DNA from: Planococcus sp. MSAK28401
GTDB lineage: Bacteria > Bacillota > Bacilli > Bacillales_A > Planococcaceae
Length of the DNA: 41,523 nucleotides
Reading direction: 5' to 3'
NCBI RefSeq assembly: GCF_018283455.1
Contig: NZ_JAAMTH010000002.1
Span: 1 to 41,523 of the forward strand
In this document: one piece after another, positions 8,086 to 14,575 of the stretch
Numbering within the stretch: the first letter of the stretch is position 1
Layout: each line of letters opens with the position of its first letter
Translations under genes and position numbers: made by a program
The notes under the pieces: model-generated
What the model was told of the DNA's origin: nothing
What the model saw: the letters and a program-made list of their open reading frames with translations, nothing else
The model's database searches: none

Positions 8086-8250
8086 ATGCAATATGCCATT
8101 GCAGGGTGGCCTGTTGCTGGCTGCCCTTCCGAATCTTTACTTGAACGAATCACCCGTAAATTACGTGACGGATGGAAACGCCTTATCGACATACTTAATC
8201 AGCCAGGAGTCCCAAAGAATGGATCAAACACTTATGGCTATCCAGACTAA
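8086..8250 (+). CDS. cIII: CIII, inhibitor of CII proteolysis
   Basis: The 54-residue product (start at 8086 after AAGGAGCACACC) is lambda CIII. An amphipathic helix, about residues 17-40 (ESLLERITRKLRDGWKRLID), is the active part. CIII oligomers inhibit FtsH and so stabilise CII and push toward lysogeny. A longer upstream frame from 8014 lacks a convincing ribosome site. It overlaps kil by 32 bases in another frame. Confidence 0.97.
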   Translation: MQYAIAGWPVAGCPSESLLERITRKLRDGWKRLIDILNQPGVPKNGSNTYGYPD

Positions 8251-8362
8251 ATTCACTATCGCCACTTTTATTGGCGATGAAAAGATGTTTCGTGAAGCCG
8301 TCGACGCTTATAAAAAATGGATATTAATACTGAAACTGAGATCAAGCAAAAGCATTCACTAA
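8219..8362 (+). CDS. kil: Kil, FtsZ-directed division inhibitor
   Basis: The 47-residue protein starts with [12 protein letters not shown] at 8219; a longer reading from 8093 crosses cIII and is not supported. Lambda Kil blocks FtsZ ring formation and is toxic to the host when expressed. It overlaps cIII upstream and the long form of gam downstream, so three frames are packed here. It is an early gene of the pL operon. Confidence 0.94.
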
Positions 8363-8733
8363 CCCCCTTTCCTGTTTTCCTAATCAGCCCGGCATTTCGC
8401 GGGCGATATTTTCACAGCTATTTCAGGAGTTCAGCCATGAACGCTTATTACATTCAGGATCGTCTTGAGGCTCAGAGCTGGGCGCGTCACTACCAGCAGC
8501 TCGCCCGTGAAGAGAAAGAGGCAGAACTGGCAGACGACATGGAAAAAGGCCTGCCCCAGCACCTGTTTGAATCGCTATGCATCGATCATTTGCAACGCCA
8601 CGGGGCCAGCAAAAAATCCATTACCCGTGCGTTTGATGACGATGTTGAGTTTCAGGAGCGCATGGCAGAACACATCCGGTACATGGTTGAAACCATTGCT
8701 CACCACCAGGTTGATATTGATTCAGAGGTATAA
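8317..8733 (+). CDS. gam: Gam, RecBCD inhibitor
   Basis: The 138-residue long form starts at 8317; an internal ATG at 8437 preceded by TTCAGGAGTTCAGCC gives the well-known active 98-residue form ([10 protein letters not shown]). The ribosome site is clearly better for the short form. Gam forms a dimer that mimics DNA and blocks RecBCD, protecting linear ends and allowing rolling-circle replication. tL2b (8387-8411) lies between the two starts. bet follows after 5 bases. Confidence 0.96.
8387..8411 (+). terminator. tL2b terminator
   Basis: GCCCG (8387-8391) and CGGGC (8400-8404) form a 5-bp stem with an 8-nt loop followed by GATATTTTC. It lies inside the long form of gam and ahead of the short-form ribosome site. 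Confidence 0.7.
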
Positions 8734-8738
8734 AACGA

Positions 8739-9524
8739 ATGAGTACTGCACTCGCAACGCTGGCTGGGAAGCTGGCTGAACGTGTCGGCATGGATTCTGT
8801 CGACCCACAGGAACTGATCACCACTCTTCGCCAGACGGCATTTAAAGGTGATGCCAGCGATGCGCAGTTCATCGCATTACTGATCGTTGCCAACCAGTAC
8901 GGCCTTAATCCGTGGACGAAAGAAATTTACGCCTTTCCTGATAAGCAGAATGGCATCGTTCCGGTGGTGGGCGTTGATGGCTGGTCCCGCATCATCAATG
9001 AAAACCAGCAGTTTGATGGCATGGACTTTGAGCAGGACAATGAATCCTGTACATGCCGGATTTACCGCAAGGACCGTAATCATCCGATCTGCGTTACCGA
9101 ATGGATGGATGAATGCCGCCGCGAACCATTCAAAACTCGCGAAGGCAGAGAAATCACGGGGCCGTGGCAGTCGCATCCCAAACGGATGTTACGTCATAAA
9201 GCCATGATTCAGTGTGCCCGTCTGGCCTTCGGATTTGCTGGTATCTATGACAAGGATGAAGCCGAGCGCATTGTCGAAAATACTGCATACACTGCAGAAC
9301 GTCAGCCGGAACGCGACATCACTCCGGTTAACGATGAAACCATGCAGGAGATTAACACTCTGCTGATCGCCCTGGATAAAACATGGGATGACGACTTATT
9401 GCCGCTCTGTTCCCAGATATTTCGCCGCGACATTCGTGCATCGTCAGAACTGACACAGGCCGAAGCAGTAAAAGCTCTTGGATTCCTGAAACAGAAAGCC
9501 GCAGAGCAGAAGGTGGCAGCATGA
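8739..9524 (+). CDS. bet: Bet, Red single-strand annealing protein
   Basis: The 261-residue product is lambda Red beta (RecT/Redbeta family). It coats single-stranded DNA as rings and helices and anneals complementary strands at the replication fork. The C-terminal ~70 residues contact Exo and host SSB. It overlaps exo by four bases (ATGA at 9521-9524), consistent with coupled, stoichiometric production. Confidence 0.98.
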
Positions 9525-10201
9525 CACCGGACATTATCCTGCAGCGTACCGGGATCGATGTGAGAGCTGTCGAACAGGGGGATGATGCGTGGCACAAATT
9601 ACGGCTCGGCGTCATCACCGCTTCAGAAGTTCACAACGTGATAGCAAAACCCCGCTCCGGAAAGAAGTGGCCTGACATGAAAATGTCCTACTTCCACACC
9701 CTGCTTGCTGAGGTTTGCACCGGTGTGGCTCCGGAAGTTAACGCTAAAGCACTGGCCTGGGGAAAACAGTACGAGAACGACGCCAGAACCCTGTTTGAAT
9801 TCACTTCCGGCGTGAATGTTACTGAATCCCCGATCATCTATCGCGACGAAAGTATGCGTACCGCCTGCTCTCCCGATGGTTTATGCAGTGACGGCAACGG
9901 CCTTGAACTGAAATGCCCGTTTACCTCCCGGGATTTCATGAAGTTCCGGCTCGGTGGTTTCGAGGCCATAAAGTCAGCTTACATGGCCCAGGTGCAGTAC
10001 AGCATGTGGGTGACGCGAAAAAATGCCTGGTACTTTGCCAACTATGACCCGCGTATGAAGCGTGAAGGCCTGCATTATGTCGTGATTGAGCGGGATGAAA
10101 AGTACATGGCGAGTTTTGACGAGATCGTGCCGGAGTTCATCGAAAAAATGGACGAGGCACTGGCTGAAATTGGTTTTGTATTTGGGGAGCAATGGCGATG
10201 A
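9521..10201 (+). CDS. exo: Exo, Red 5'-3' exonuclease
   Basis: The 226-residue product is lambda exonuclease (YqaJ family, PD-(D/E)xK fold). The catalytic residues are visible as the SPDG aspartate (about 119) and the ELK glutamate and lysine (129 and 131). A toroidal trimer degrades the 5' strand of duplex ends, leaving 3' single strands for Bet. It is coupled to bet upstream and overlaps orf60a downstream by four bases. Confidence 0.98.
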
Positions 10202-10380
10202 CGCATCCTCACGATAATATCCGGGTAGGCGCAATCACTTTCGTCTACTCCGTTACAAAGCGAGGCTGGGTATTTCCCGGCCTTTCTGTTATCCGAAATC
10301 CACTGAAAGCACAGCGGCTGGCTGAGGAGATAAATAATAAACGAGGGGCTGTATGCACAAAGCATCTTCTGTTGAGTTAA
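10198..10380 (+). CDS. Orf60a, small pL-operon protein
   Basis: A 60-residue ORF (start [10 protein letters not shown]) overlaps exo by four bases (ATGA). It corresponds to lambda orf60a. It has a compact alpha/beta look and no transmembrane segment; function unknown. A mapped pL terminator (tL2d) falls inside: AGGCTGGG/CCCGGCCT at 10263-10283 with a TTTCTG tail. Its end overlaps orf63. Confidence 0.85.
10263..10290 (+). terminator. tL2d terminator candidate inside orf60a
   Basis: AGGCTGGG and CCCGGCCT pair (one G-T) around a 5-nt loop and are followed by TTTCTGTT. The place agrees with the tL2d end point known from the lambda map. Confidence 0.6.
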
Positions 10381-10544
10381 GAACGAGTATCGAGATGGCA
10401 CATAGCCTTGCTCAAATTGGAATCAGGTTTGTGCCAATACCAGTAGAAACAGACGAAGAATTTCATACGTTAGCCGCATCCCTTTCACAAAAGCTGGAAA
10501 TGATGGTGGCGAAAGCAGAAGCAGATGAGAGAAACCAGGTATGA
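10353..10544 (+). CDS. Orf63, small pL-operon protein
   Basis: A 63-residue ORF overlapping orf60a by 28 bases corresponds to lambda orf63. It is acidic and helical, with a long C-terminal helix (SLSQKLEMMVAKAEADERNQ). The exo-xis interval, including orf60a, orf63, orf61 and ea22, has been linked experimentally to host cell-cycle effects and the lysis-lysogeny balance, but no molecular role is assigned. The stop overlaps the next micro-ORF in an ATGA. Confidence 0.85.
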   Translation: MHKASSVELRTSIEMAHSLAQIGIRFVPIPVETDEEFHTLAASLSQKLEMMVAKAEADERNQV

Positions 10545-10710
10545 CAACCACGGAATGCATTTTTCTGGCAGCGGGCTTCATATTCTGTGTGCTTATGCTT
10601 GCCGACATGGGACTTGTTCAATGACACCTCAGCAGGAAAACGCCCTTCGCAGCATTGCCCGTCAGGCTAATTCTGAAATCAAAAAAAGCCAGACAGCAGT
10701 TTCCGGATAA
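10525..10710 (+). CDS. Orf61 as annotated in lambda (doubtful 5' part)
   Basis: The 61-codon frame matches lambda orf61. Its ATG at 10525 has only a poor ribosome site, and its first 32 codons cover the membrane micro-ORF in a different frame, with a His/Cys-rich, low-complexity product. Its last 29 codons, from MTPQQENALR at 10621, are identical to the start of the frameshifted gene described separately. I keep it because it is a recognised lambda ORF, but the upstream part may not be translated. Confidence 0.4.
   Translation: MRETRYDNHGMHFSGSGLHILCAYACRHGTCSMTPQQENALRSIARQANSEIKKSQTAVSG
10541..10624 (+). CDS. 27-residue membrane micro-ORF
   Basis: An ATG at 10541 overlaps the orf63 stop (ATGA) and opens a 27-residue frame ending in TGA at 10622-10624, which again overlaps the next ATG (10621). 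Residues 6-25 (CIFLAAGFIFCVLMLADMGL) form a single hydrophobic helix, so the product would be a one-pass membrane peptide. Two flanking ATGA junctions argue that it is translated. The annotated lambda orf61 runs over the same DNA in another frame; I think this frame is the better candidate. Function unknown. Confidence 0.6.
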   Translation: MTTTECIFLAAGFIFCVLMLADMGLVQ

Positions 10711-10837
10711 AAACGTCGATGACATTTGCCGTAGCGTACTGAAGAAGCACCGCGAAACGGTAACGCTGATGGGATTCACACCGACTCATTTAAGCCTGGC
10801 AATCGGCATGTTAAACGGCGTCTTTAAGGAACGATGA
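10621..10837 (+). pseudogene. Small helical protein gene split by a one-base shift in A7
   Basis: From the ATG at 10621 the frame reads MTPQQENALRSIARQ and stops early at 10708-10710. After the run of seven A (10681-10687) the +1 frame continues without a stop to 10837 (KKARQQFPDKNVDDICRSV ... GVFKER) but has no proper start of its own (TTG at 10655). Removing one A gives a continuous 71-residue helical protein with ATGA overlaps at both ends. This is the pattern of a frameshifted gene, or of slippage on A7. Function unknown. Confidence 0.65.
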
Positions 10838-10929
10838 ACATGAAAAGCAAAATCATCAGGGAGCTACAGGCTCCTTTTTTATTATTCGCATTCACCCTCA
10901 AGCGTATTAACCAACAGTTCAGGGATTAA
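10834..10929 (+). CDS. 31-residue hydrophobic micro-ORF
   Basis: The ATG at 10834 overlaps the preceding stop (ATGA) and opens 31 codons, starting MNMKSKIIRELQ, with a hydrophobic middle (PFLLFAF) flanked by basic residues, ending TAA at 10927-10929. A hairpin-T6 terminator lies within it (10860-10880). It continues the overlap chain and may be a membrane-associated peptide, or may merely reflect the hairpin. Low certainty. Confidence 0.35.
   Translation: MNMKSKIIRELQAPFLLFAFTLKRINQQFRD
10859..10880 (+). terminator. Intrinsic terminator upstream of orf73
   Basis: GGAGC (10860-10864) and GCTCC (10870-10874) pair around a 5-nt loop and are followed directly by six T. It would cut the pL transcript in the absence of N. 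Confidence 0.75.
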
Positions 10930-10935
10930 TGAAAG

Positions 10936-11157
10936 ATGGCAGACATCATTGATTCAGCATCAGAAATAGAAGAATTACAGCGCAACACAGCAATAAAAAT
11001 GCGCCGCCTGAACCACCAGGCTATATCTGCCACTCATTGTTGTGAGTGTGGCGATCCGATAGATGAACGAAGACGCCTGGTCGTTCAGGGTTGTCGGACT
11101 TGTGCAAGTTGCCAGGAGGATCTGGAACTTATCAGTAAACAGAGAGGTTCGAAGTGA
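10936..11157 (+). CDS. Orf73, TraR/DksA-like zinc-finger protein
   Basis: A 73-residue ORF corresponds to lambda orf73. It has an N-terminal helix with a DxA-type start (MADIIDSASEIEEL) and a four-cysteine zinc finger (CECGDPIDERRR ... CRTCASC, about residues 36-58), the layout of TraR and phage DksA-like proteins. That family binds the RNA polymerase secondary channel and mimics DksA-ppGpp. Whether this one does so is inference. Its stop overlaps the GTG start of ea22 (GTGA at 11154-11157). Confidence 0.82.
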   Translation: MADIIDSASEIEELQRNTAIKMRRLNHQAISATHCCECGDPIDERRRLVVQGCRTCASCQEDLELISKQRGSK

Positions 11158-11702
11158 GCGAAATTAACTCTCAGGCACTGCGTGAAGCGGCAGAGCAGGC
11201 AATGCATGACGACTGGGGATTTGACGCAGACCTTTTCCATGAATTGGTAACACCATCGATTGTGCTGGAACTGCTGGATGAACGGGAAAGAAACCAGCAA
11301 TACATCAAACGCCGCGACCAGGAGAACGAGGATATTGCGCTAACAGTAGGGAAACTGCGTGTTGAGCTTGAAACAGCAAAATCAAAACTCAACGAGCAGC
11401 GTGAGTATTACGAAGGTGTTATCTCGGATGGGAGTAAGCGTATTGCTAAACTGGAAAGCAACGAAGTCCGTGAAGACGGAAACCAGTTTCTTGTTGTTCG
11501 CCATCCTGGGAAGACTCCTGTTATCAAGCACTGCACTGGTGACCTGGAAGAGTTTCTGCGGCAGTTAATCGAACAAGACCCGTTAGTAACTATCGACATC
11601 ATTACGCATCGCTATTACGGGGTTGGAGGTCAATGGGTTCAGGATGCAGGTGAGTATCTGCATATGATGTCTGACGCTGGCATTCGCATCAAAGGAGAGT
11701 GA
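11154..11702 (+). CDS. ea22: Ea22 early protein
   Basis: The 182-residue protein starts at GTG 11154, overlapping orf73. It has a helical N-terminus, a coiled coil at about residues 55-100 (LTVGKLRVELETAKSKLNEQ) and a globular C-terminal domain. Ea22 is reported to favour lysogenic development in the exo-xis region, with unknown mechanism; similar ead/Ea22-like proteins occur in many lambdoid phages. The next 191 bases (11703-11893) hold no gene I can support. Confidence 0.92.
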   Translation: MSEINSQALREAAEQAMHDDWGFDADLFHELVTPSIVLELLDERERNQQYIKRRDQENEDIALTVGKLRVELETAKSKLNEQREYYEGVISDGSKRIAKLESNEVREDGNQFLVVRHPGKTPVIKHCTGDLEEFLRQLIEQDPLVTIDIITHRYYGVGGQWVQDAGEYLHMMSDAGIRIKGE

Positions 11703-11893
11703 GATCGGTTTTGTAAAAGATAACGCTTGTGAAAATGCTGAATTTCGCGTCGTCTTCACAGCGATGCCAGAGTCTGTAGTGTCAGATGATGACCGTACTC
11801 AAACATCGGGTTGAGTATTATCTTACTGTTTCTTTACATAAACATTGCTGATACCGTTTAGCTGAAACGACATACATTGCAAGGAGTTTATAA

Positions 11894-12175
11894 ATGAGTA
11901 TCAATGAGTTAGAGTCTGAGCAAAAAGATTGGGCGTTATCAATGTTGTGCAGATCCGGTGTCTTGTCTCCATGCAGACATCACGAAGGTGTTTATGTAGA
12001 TGAAGGTATAGATATAGAGTCGGCATACAAATATTCCATGAAGGTTTATAAGTCTAATGAAGACAAATCCCCATTCTGCAATGTGCGAGAAATGACTGAT
12101 ACCGTGCAAAATTATTATCACGAGTACGGTGGAAACGATACTTGCCCTCTCTGTACAAAACATATAGATGATTAA
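11894..12175 (+). CDS. ea8.5: Ea8.5 early protein
   Basis: The 93-residue product follows GCAAGGAGTTTATAA, a strong ribosome site. It contains CRSGVLSPCRHH near the N-terminus and CPLC near the C-terminus; the published structure is described as a fused homeodomain/zinc-finger fold (from memory). It is part of the exo-xis region implicated in the lysis-lysogeny balance. Two tandem terminators follow it. Confidence 0.93.
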   Translation: MSINELESEQKDWALSMLCRSGVLSPCRHHEGVYVDEGIDIESAYKYSMKVYKSNEDKSPFCNVREMTDTVQNYYHEYGGNDTCPLCTKHIDD

Positions 12176-12193
12176 ACCCAATATTACATAACA

Positions 12194-12250
12194 ATCCTCG
12201 CACTCGCGGGGATTTATTTTATCTGAACTCGCTACGGCGGGTTTTGTTTT
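12194..12250 (+). terminator. Tandem hairpins after ea8.5
   Basis: The first is ATCCTCGC (12194-12201) with GCGGGGAT (12206-12213), one G-T pair, followed by TTATTTTA. A second, weaker hairpin around CTCGCTACGGCGGGTTTTG lies at 12227-12250. Both would need N readthrough for pL-driven orf55, xis and int. Confidence 0.7.
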
Positions 12251-12263
12251 ATGGAGATGATAA

Positions 12264-12431
12264 ATGCACTTCCGAGTCACAGGAGAATGGAATGGAGAGC
12301 CATTCAACAGAGTTATCGAAGCGGAGAACATCAACGACTGCTACGACCACTGGATGATATGGGCGCAGATAGCACATGCAGACGTAACCAATATTCGAAT
12401 TGAAGAACTGAAAGAACACCAAGCCGCCTGA
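12264..12431 (+). CDS. Orf55, small conserved lambdoid protein
   Basis: A 55-codon ORF starts at 12264 after GGAGATGATAA and ends in the loop of a terminator. The product starts MHFRVTGEWNGEPF and ends KEHQAA; it looks like a compact alpha/beta protein. It occupies the known orf55 slot between ea8.5 and xis. No function is recognised. Composition and ribosome site argue for a real gene. Confidence 0.78.
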   Translation: MHFRVTGEWNGEPFNRVIEAENINDCYDHWMIWAQIAHADVTNIRIEELKEHQAA

Positions 12432-12444
12432 TGGCGGTTTTTTC
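12423..12444 (+). terminator. Terminator overlapping the orf55 stop
   Basis: GCCGCC (12423-12428), loop TGAT, GGCGGT (12433-12438), then TTTTTTC. It isolates the CII-dependent pI promoter, which begins immediately downstream, from pL transcripts lacking N. Confidence 0.85.
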
Positions 12445-12485
12445 TTGCGTGTAATTGCGGAGACTTTGCGATGTACTTGACACTT
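12445..12485 (+). promoter_or_regulatory. pI, CII-activated int promoter
   Basis: TTGC at 12445-12448 and 12455-12458, six bases apart, repeat the CII-binding layout seen at pRE. The start point is inside the first codons of xis, so this message makes Int but not Xis. Confidence 0.9.
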
Positions 12486-12689
12486 CAGGAGTGGAACGCA
12501 CGCCAGCGACGTCCAAGAAGCCTTGAAACAGTTCGTCGATGGGTTCGGGAATGCAGGATATTCCCACCTCCGGTTAAGGATGGAAGAGAGTATCTGTTCC
12601 ACGAATCAGCGGTAAAGGTTGACTTAAATCGACCAGTAACAGGTGGCCTTTTGAAGAGGATCAGAAATGGGAAGAAGGCGAAGTCATGA
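12471..12689 (+). CDS. xis: Xis, excisionase
   Basis: The 72-residue product is lambda Xis, a small winged-helix DNA-bending protein that binds the P arm of attP/attR and directs Int to excision. Visible motif: TLQEWNARQRRPRSLETVRR followed by the basic wing. It overlaps int by 23 bases. It is made from pL transcripts only; pI starts within it, which separates integration from excision control. Confidence 0.97.
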   Translation: MYLTLQEWNARQRRPRSLETVRRWVRECRIFPPPVKDGREYLFHESAVKVDLNRPVTGGLLKRIRNGKKAKS

Positions 12690-13737
12690 GCGCCGGGATT
12701 TACCCCCTAACCTTTATATAAGAAACAATGGATATTACTGCTACAGGGACCCAAGGACGGGTAAAGAGTTTGGATTAGGCAGAGACAGGCGAATCGCAAT
12801 CACTGAAGCTATACAGGCCAACATTGAGTTATTTTCAGGACACAAACACAAGCCTCTGACAGCGAGAATCAACAGTGATAATTCCGTTACGTTACATTCA
12901 TGGCTTGATCGCTACGAAAAAATCCTGGCCAGCAGAGGAATCAAGCAGAAGACACTCATAAATTACATGAGCAAAATTAAAGCAATAAGGAGGGGTCTGC
13001 CTGATGCTCCACTTGAAGACATCACCACAAAAGAAATTGCGGCAATGCTCAATGGATACATAGACGAGGGCAAGGCGGCGTCAGCCAAGTTAATCAGATC
13101 AACACTGAGCGATGCATTCCGAGAGGCAATAGCTGAAGGCCATATAACAACAAACCATGTCGCTGCCACTCGCGCAGCAAAATCAGAGGTAAGGAGATCA
13201 AGACTTACGGCTGACGAATACCTGAAAATTTATCAAGCAGCAGAATCATCACCATGTTGGCTCAGACTTGCAATGGAACTGGCTGTTGTTACCGGGCAAC
13301 GAGTTGGTGATTTATGCGAAATGAAGTGGTCTGATATCGTAGATGGATATCTTTATGTCGAGCAAAGCAAAACAGGCGTAAAAATTGCCATCCCAACAGC
13401 ATTGCATATTGATGCTCTCGGAATATCAATGAAGGAAACACTTGATAAATGCAAAGAGATTCTTGGCGGAGAAACCATAATTGCATCTACTCGTCGCGAA
13501 CCGCTTTCATCCGGCACAGTATCAAGGTATTTTATGCGCGCACGAAAAGCATCAGGTCTTTCCTTCGAAGGGGATCCGCCTACCTTTCACGAGTTGCGCA
13601 GTTTGTCTGCAAGACTCTATGAGAAGCAGATAAGCGATAAGTTTGCTCAACATCTTCTCGGGCATAAGTCGGACACCATGGCATCACAGTATCGTGATGA
13701 CAGAGGCAGGGAGTGGGACAAAATTGAAATCAAATAA
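12667..13737 (+). CDS. int: Int, tyrosine-family integrase
   Basis: The 356-residue product is lambda integrase. Residues 1-64 bind arm sites, 65-170 form the core-binding domain and 177-356 the catalytic domain. Active-site residues are visible: Arg212 (TGQRVGD), Lys235 (SKTGVK), His308/Arg311 (HELR), His333 (LGHKS) and Tyr342 (SQYRDD). It recombines attP with attB, and with Xis reverses the reaction. The message from pL extends through sib and is destroyed by RNase III; the message from pI stops at tI and is stable. Confidence 0.99.
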   Translation: MGRRRSHERRDLPPNLYIRNNGYYCYRDPRTGKEFGLGRDRRIAITEAIQANIELFSGHKHKPLTARINSDNSVTLHSWLDRYEKILASRGIKQKTLINYMSKIKAIRRGLPDAPLEDITTKEIAAMLNGYIDEGKAASAKLIRSTLSDAFREAIAEGHITTNHVAATRAAKSEVRRSRLTADEYLKIYQAAESSPCWLRLAMELAVVTGQRVGDLCEMKWSDIVDGYLYVEQSKTGVKIAIPTALHIDALGISMKETLDKCKEILGGETIIASTRREPLSSGTVSRYFMRARKASGLSFEGDPPTFHELRSLSARLYEKQISDKFAQHLLGHKSDTMASQYRDDRGREWDKIEIK

Positions 13738-13740
13738 TGA

Positions 13741-13965
13741 TTTTATTTTGACTGATAGTGACCTGTTCGTTGCAACAAATTGATAAGCAATGCTTTTTTA
13801 TAATGCCAACTTAGTATAAAAAAGCTGAACGAGAAACGTAAAATGATATAAATATCAATATATTAAATTAGATTTTGCATAAAAAACAGACTACATAATA
13901 CTGTAAAACACAACATATGCAGTCACTATGAATCAACTACTTAGATGGTATTAGTGACCTGTAAC
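13741..13965. other. attP: attP, intact phage attachment site
   Basis: The 15-bp core TTAGTATAAAAAAGC lies at 13811-13825 (reverse of GCTTTTTTATACTAA). On the int side the P' arm shows Int arm sites near 13745-13762 (around TAGTGACCTG) and the IHF H' site at 13773-13785 (CAACAAATTGATA). On the b side the P arm shows IHF H2 at 13853-13865 (TATCAATATATTA), P2 near 13920-13929 (CAGTCACTAT) and P1 near 13951-13961 (TAGTGACCT). The arms are continuous across the core, so the phage is not integrated here. Confidence 0.96.
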
Positions 13966-13970
13966 AGAGC

Positions 13971-14011
13971 ATTAGCGCAAGGTGATTTTTGTCTTCTTGC
14001 GCTAATTTTTT
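13971..14011 (+). terminator. tI terminator with sib retroregulation element
   Basis: ATTAGCGCAAG (13971-13981) and CTTGCGCTAAT (13996-14006) form a perfect 11-bp stem followed by a T run. pI transcripts end here; N-modified pL transcripts read through and form the sib RNase III substrate that leads to decay of int mRNA. The distance from int (about 235-275 bases) fits the known tI/sib. Confidence 0.92.
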
Positions 14012-14575
14012 GTCATCAAACCTGTCGCACTCCAGAGAAGCACAAAGCCTCGCAATCCAGTGCAAAGCTTTGTGTGCCACCCACTACGACCTGCATAACC
14101 AGTAAGAAGATAGCAGTGATGTCAAACGACGCAGCTGACTTCTTTTCTTTCACGACTTCCCCACACCCAGCATGCATACCTTTCCGCCATAACTGTAGTG
14201 AATGTCTGTTATGAGCGAGGAGCGGAAGTTAACACTTATGAAAAATGGCTACGAAGTCCGTGGCTATCTATCGGCTTATTAGTACTTGAAACGCTTCTTC
14301 AGAAGCCTGAAGAGCTAATCGTTCGGCGATACTATATATGCATTAATAGACTATATCGTTGGTATAAACAGTGCACCATGCAACATGAATAACAGTGGGT
14401 TATCCAAAAGGAAGCAGAAAGCTAAATATGGAAAACTACAATACGATGCCCCGTTAAGTTCAATACTACTAATTTTTAGATGGAAAACGTATGTAATAGA
14501 GAGTAACTTAAAAGAGAGATCCTGTGTTGCCGCCAAATAAATTGCGGTTATTTTAATAAAATTAAGGGTTACTAT
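14012..14575. other. b-region spacer without a supported gene
   Basis: This 564-bp stretch between tI and ea59 shows only short overlapping frames with no good ribosome sites. Features seen: an 8-bp inverted repeat CACAAAGC (14041-14048)/GCTTTGTG (14067-14074), and a short palindrome GCTTCTTCAGAAGC near 14292. It is AT-rich toward ea59. It belongs to the dispensable b2 segment of lambda. Confidence 0.7.

Noticed and set aside
13945..14392. Short plus-strand ORFs between attP and ea59
   Set aside because: They cross the tI hairpin or lack ribosome sites, and the composition is not protein-like; kept only as a spacer.
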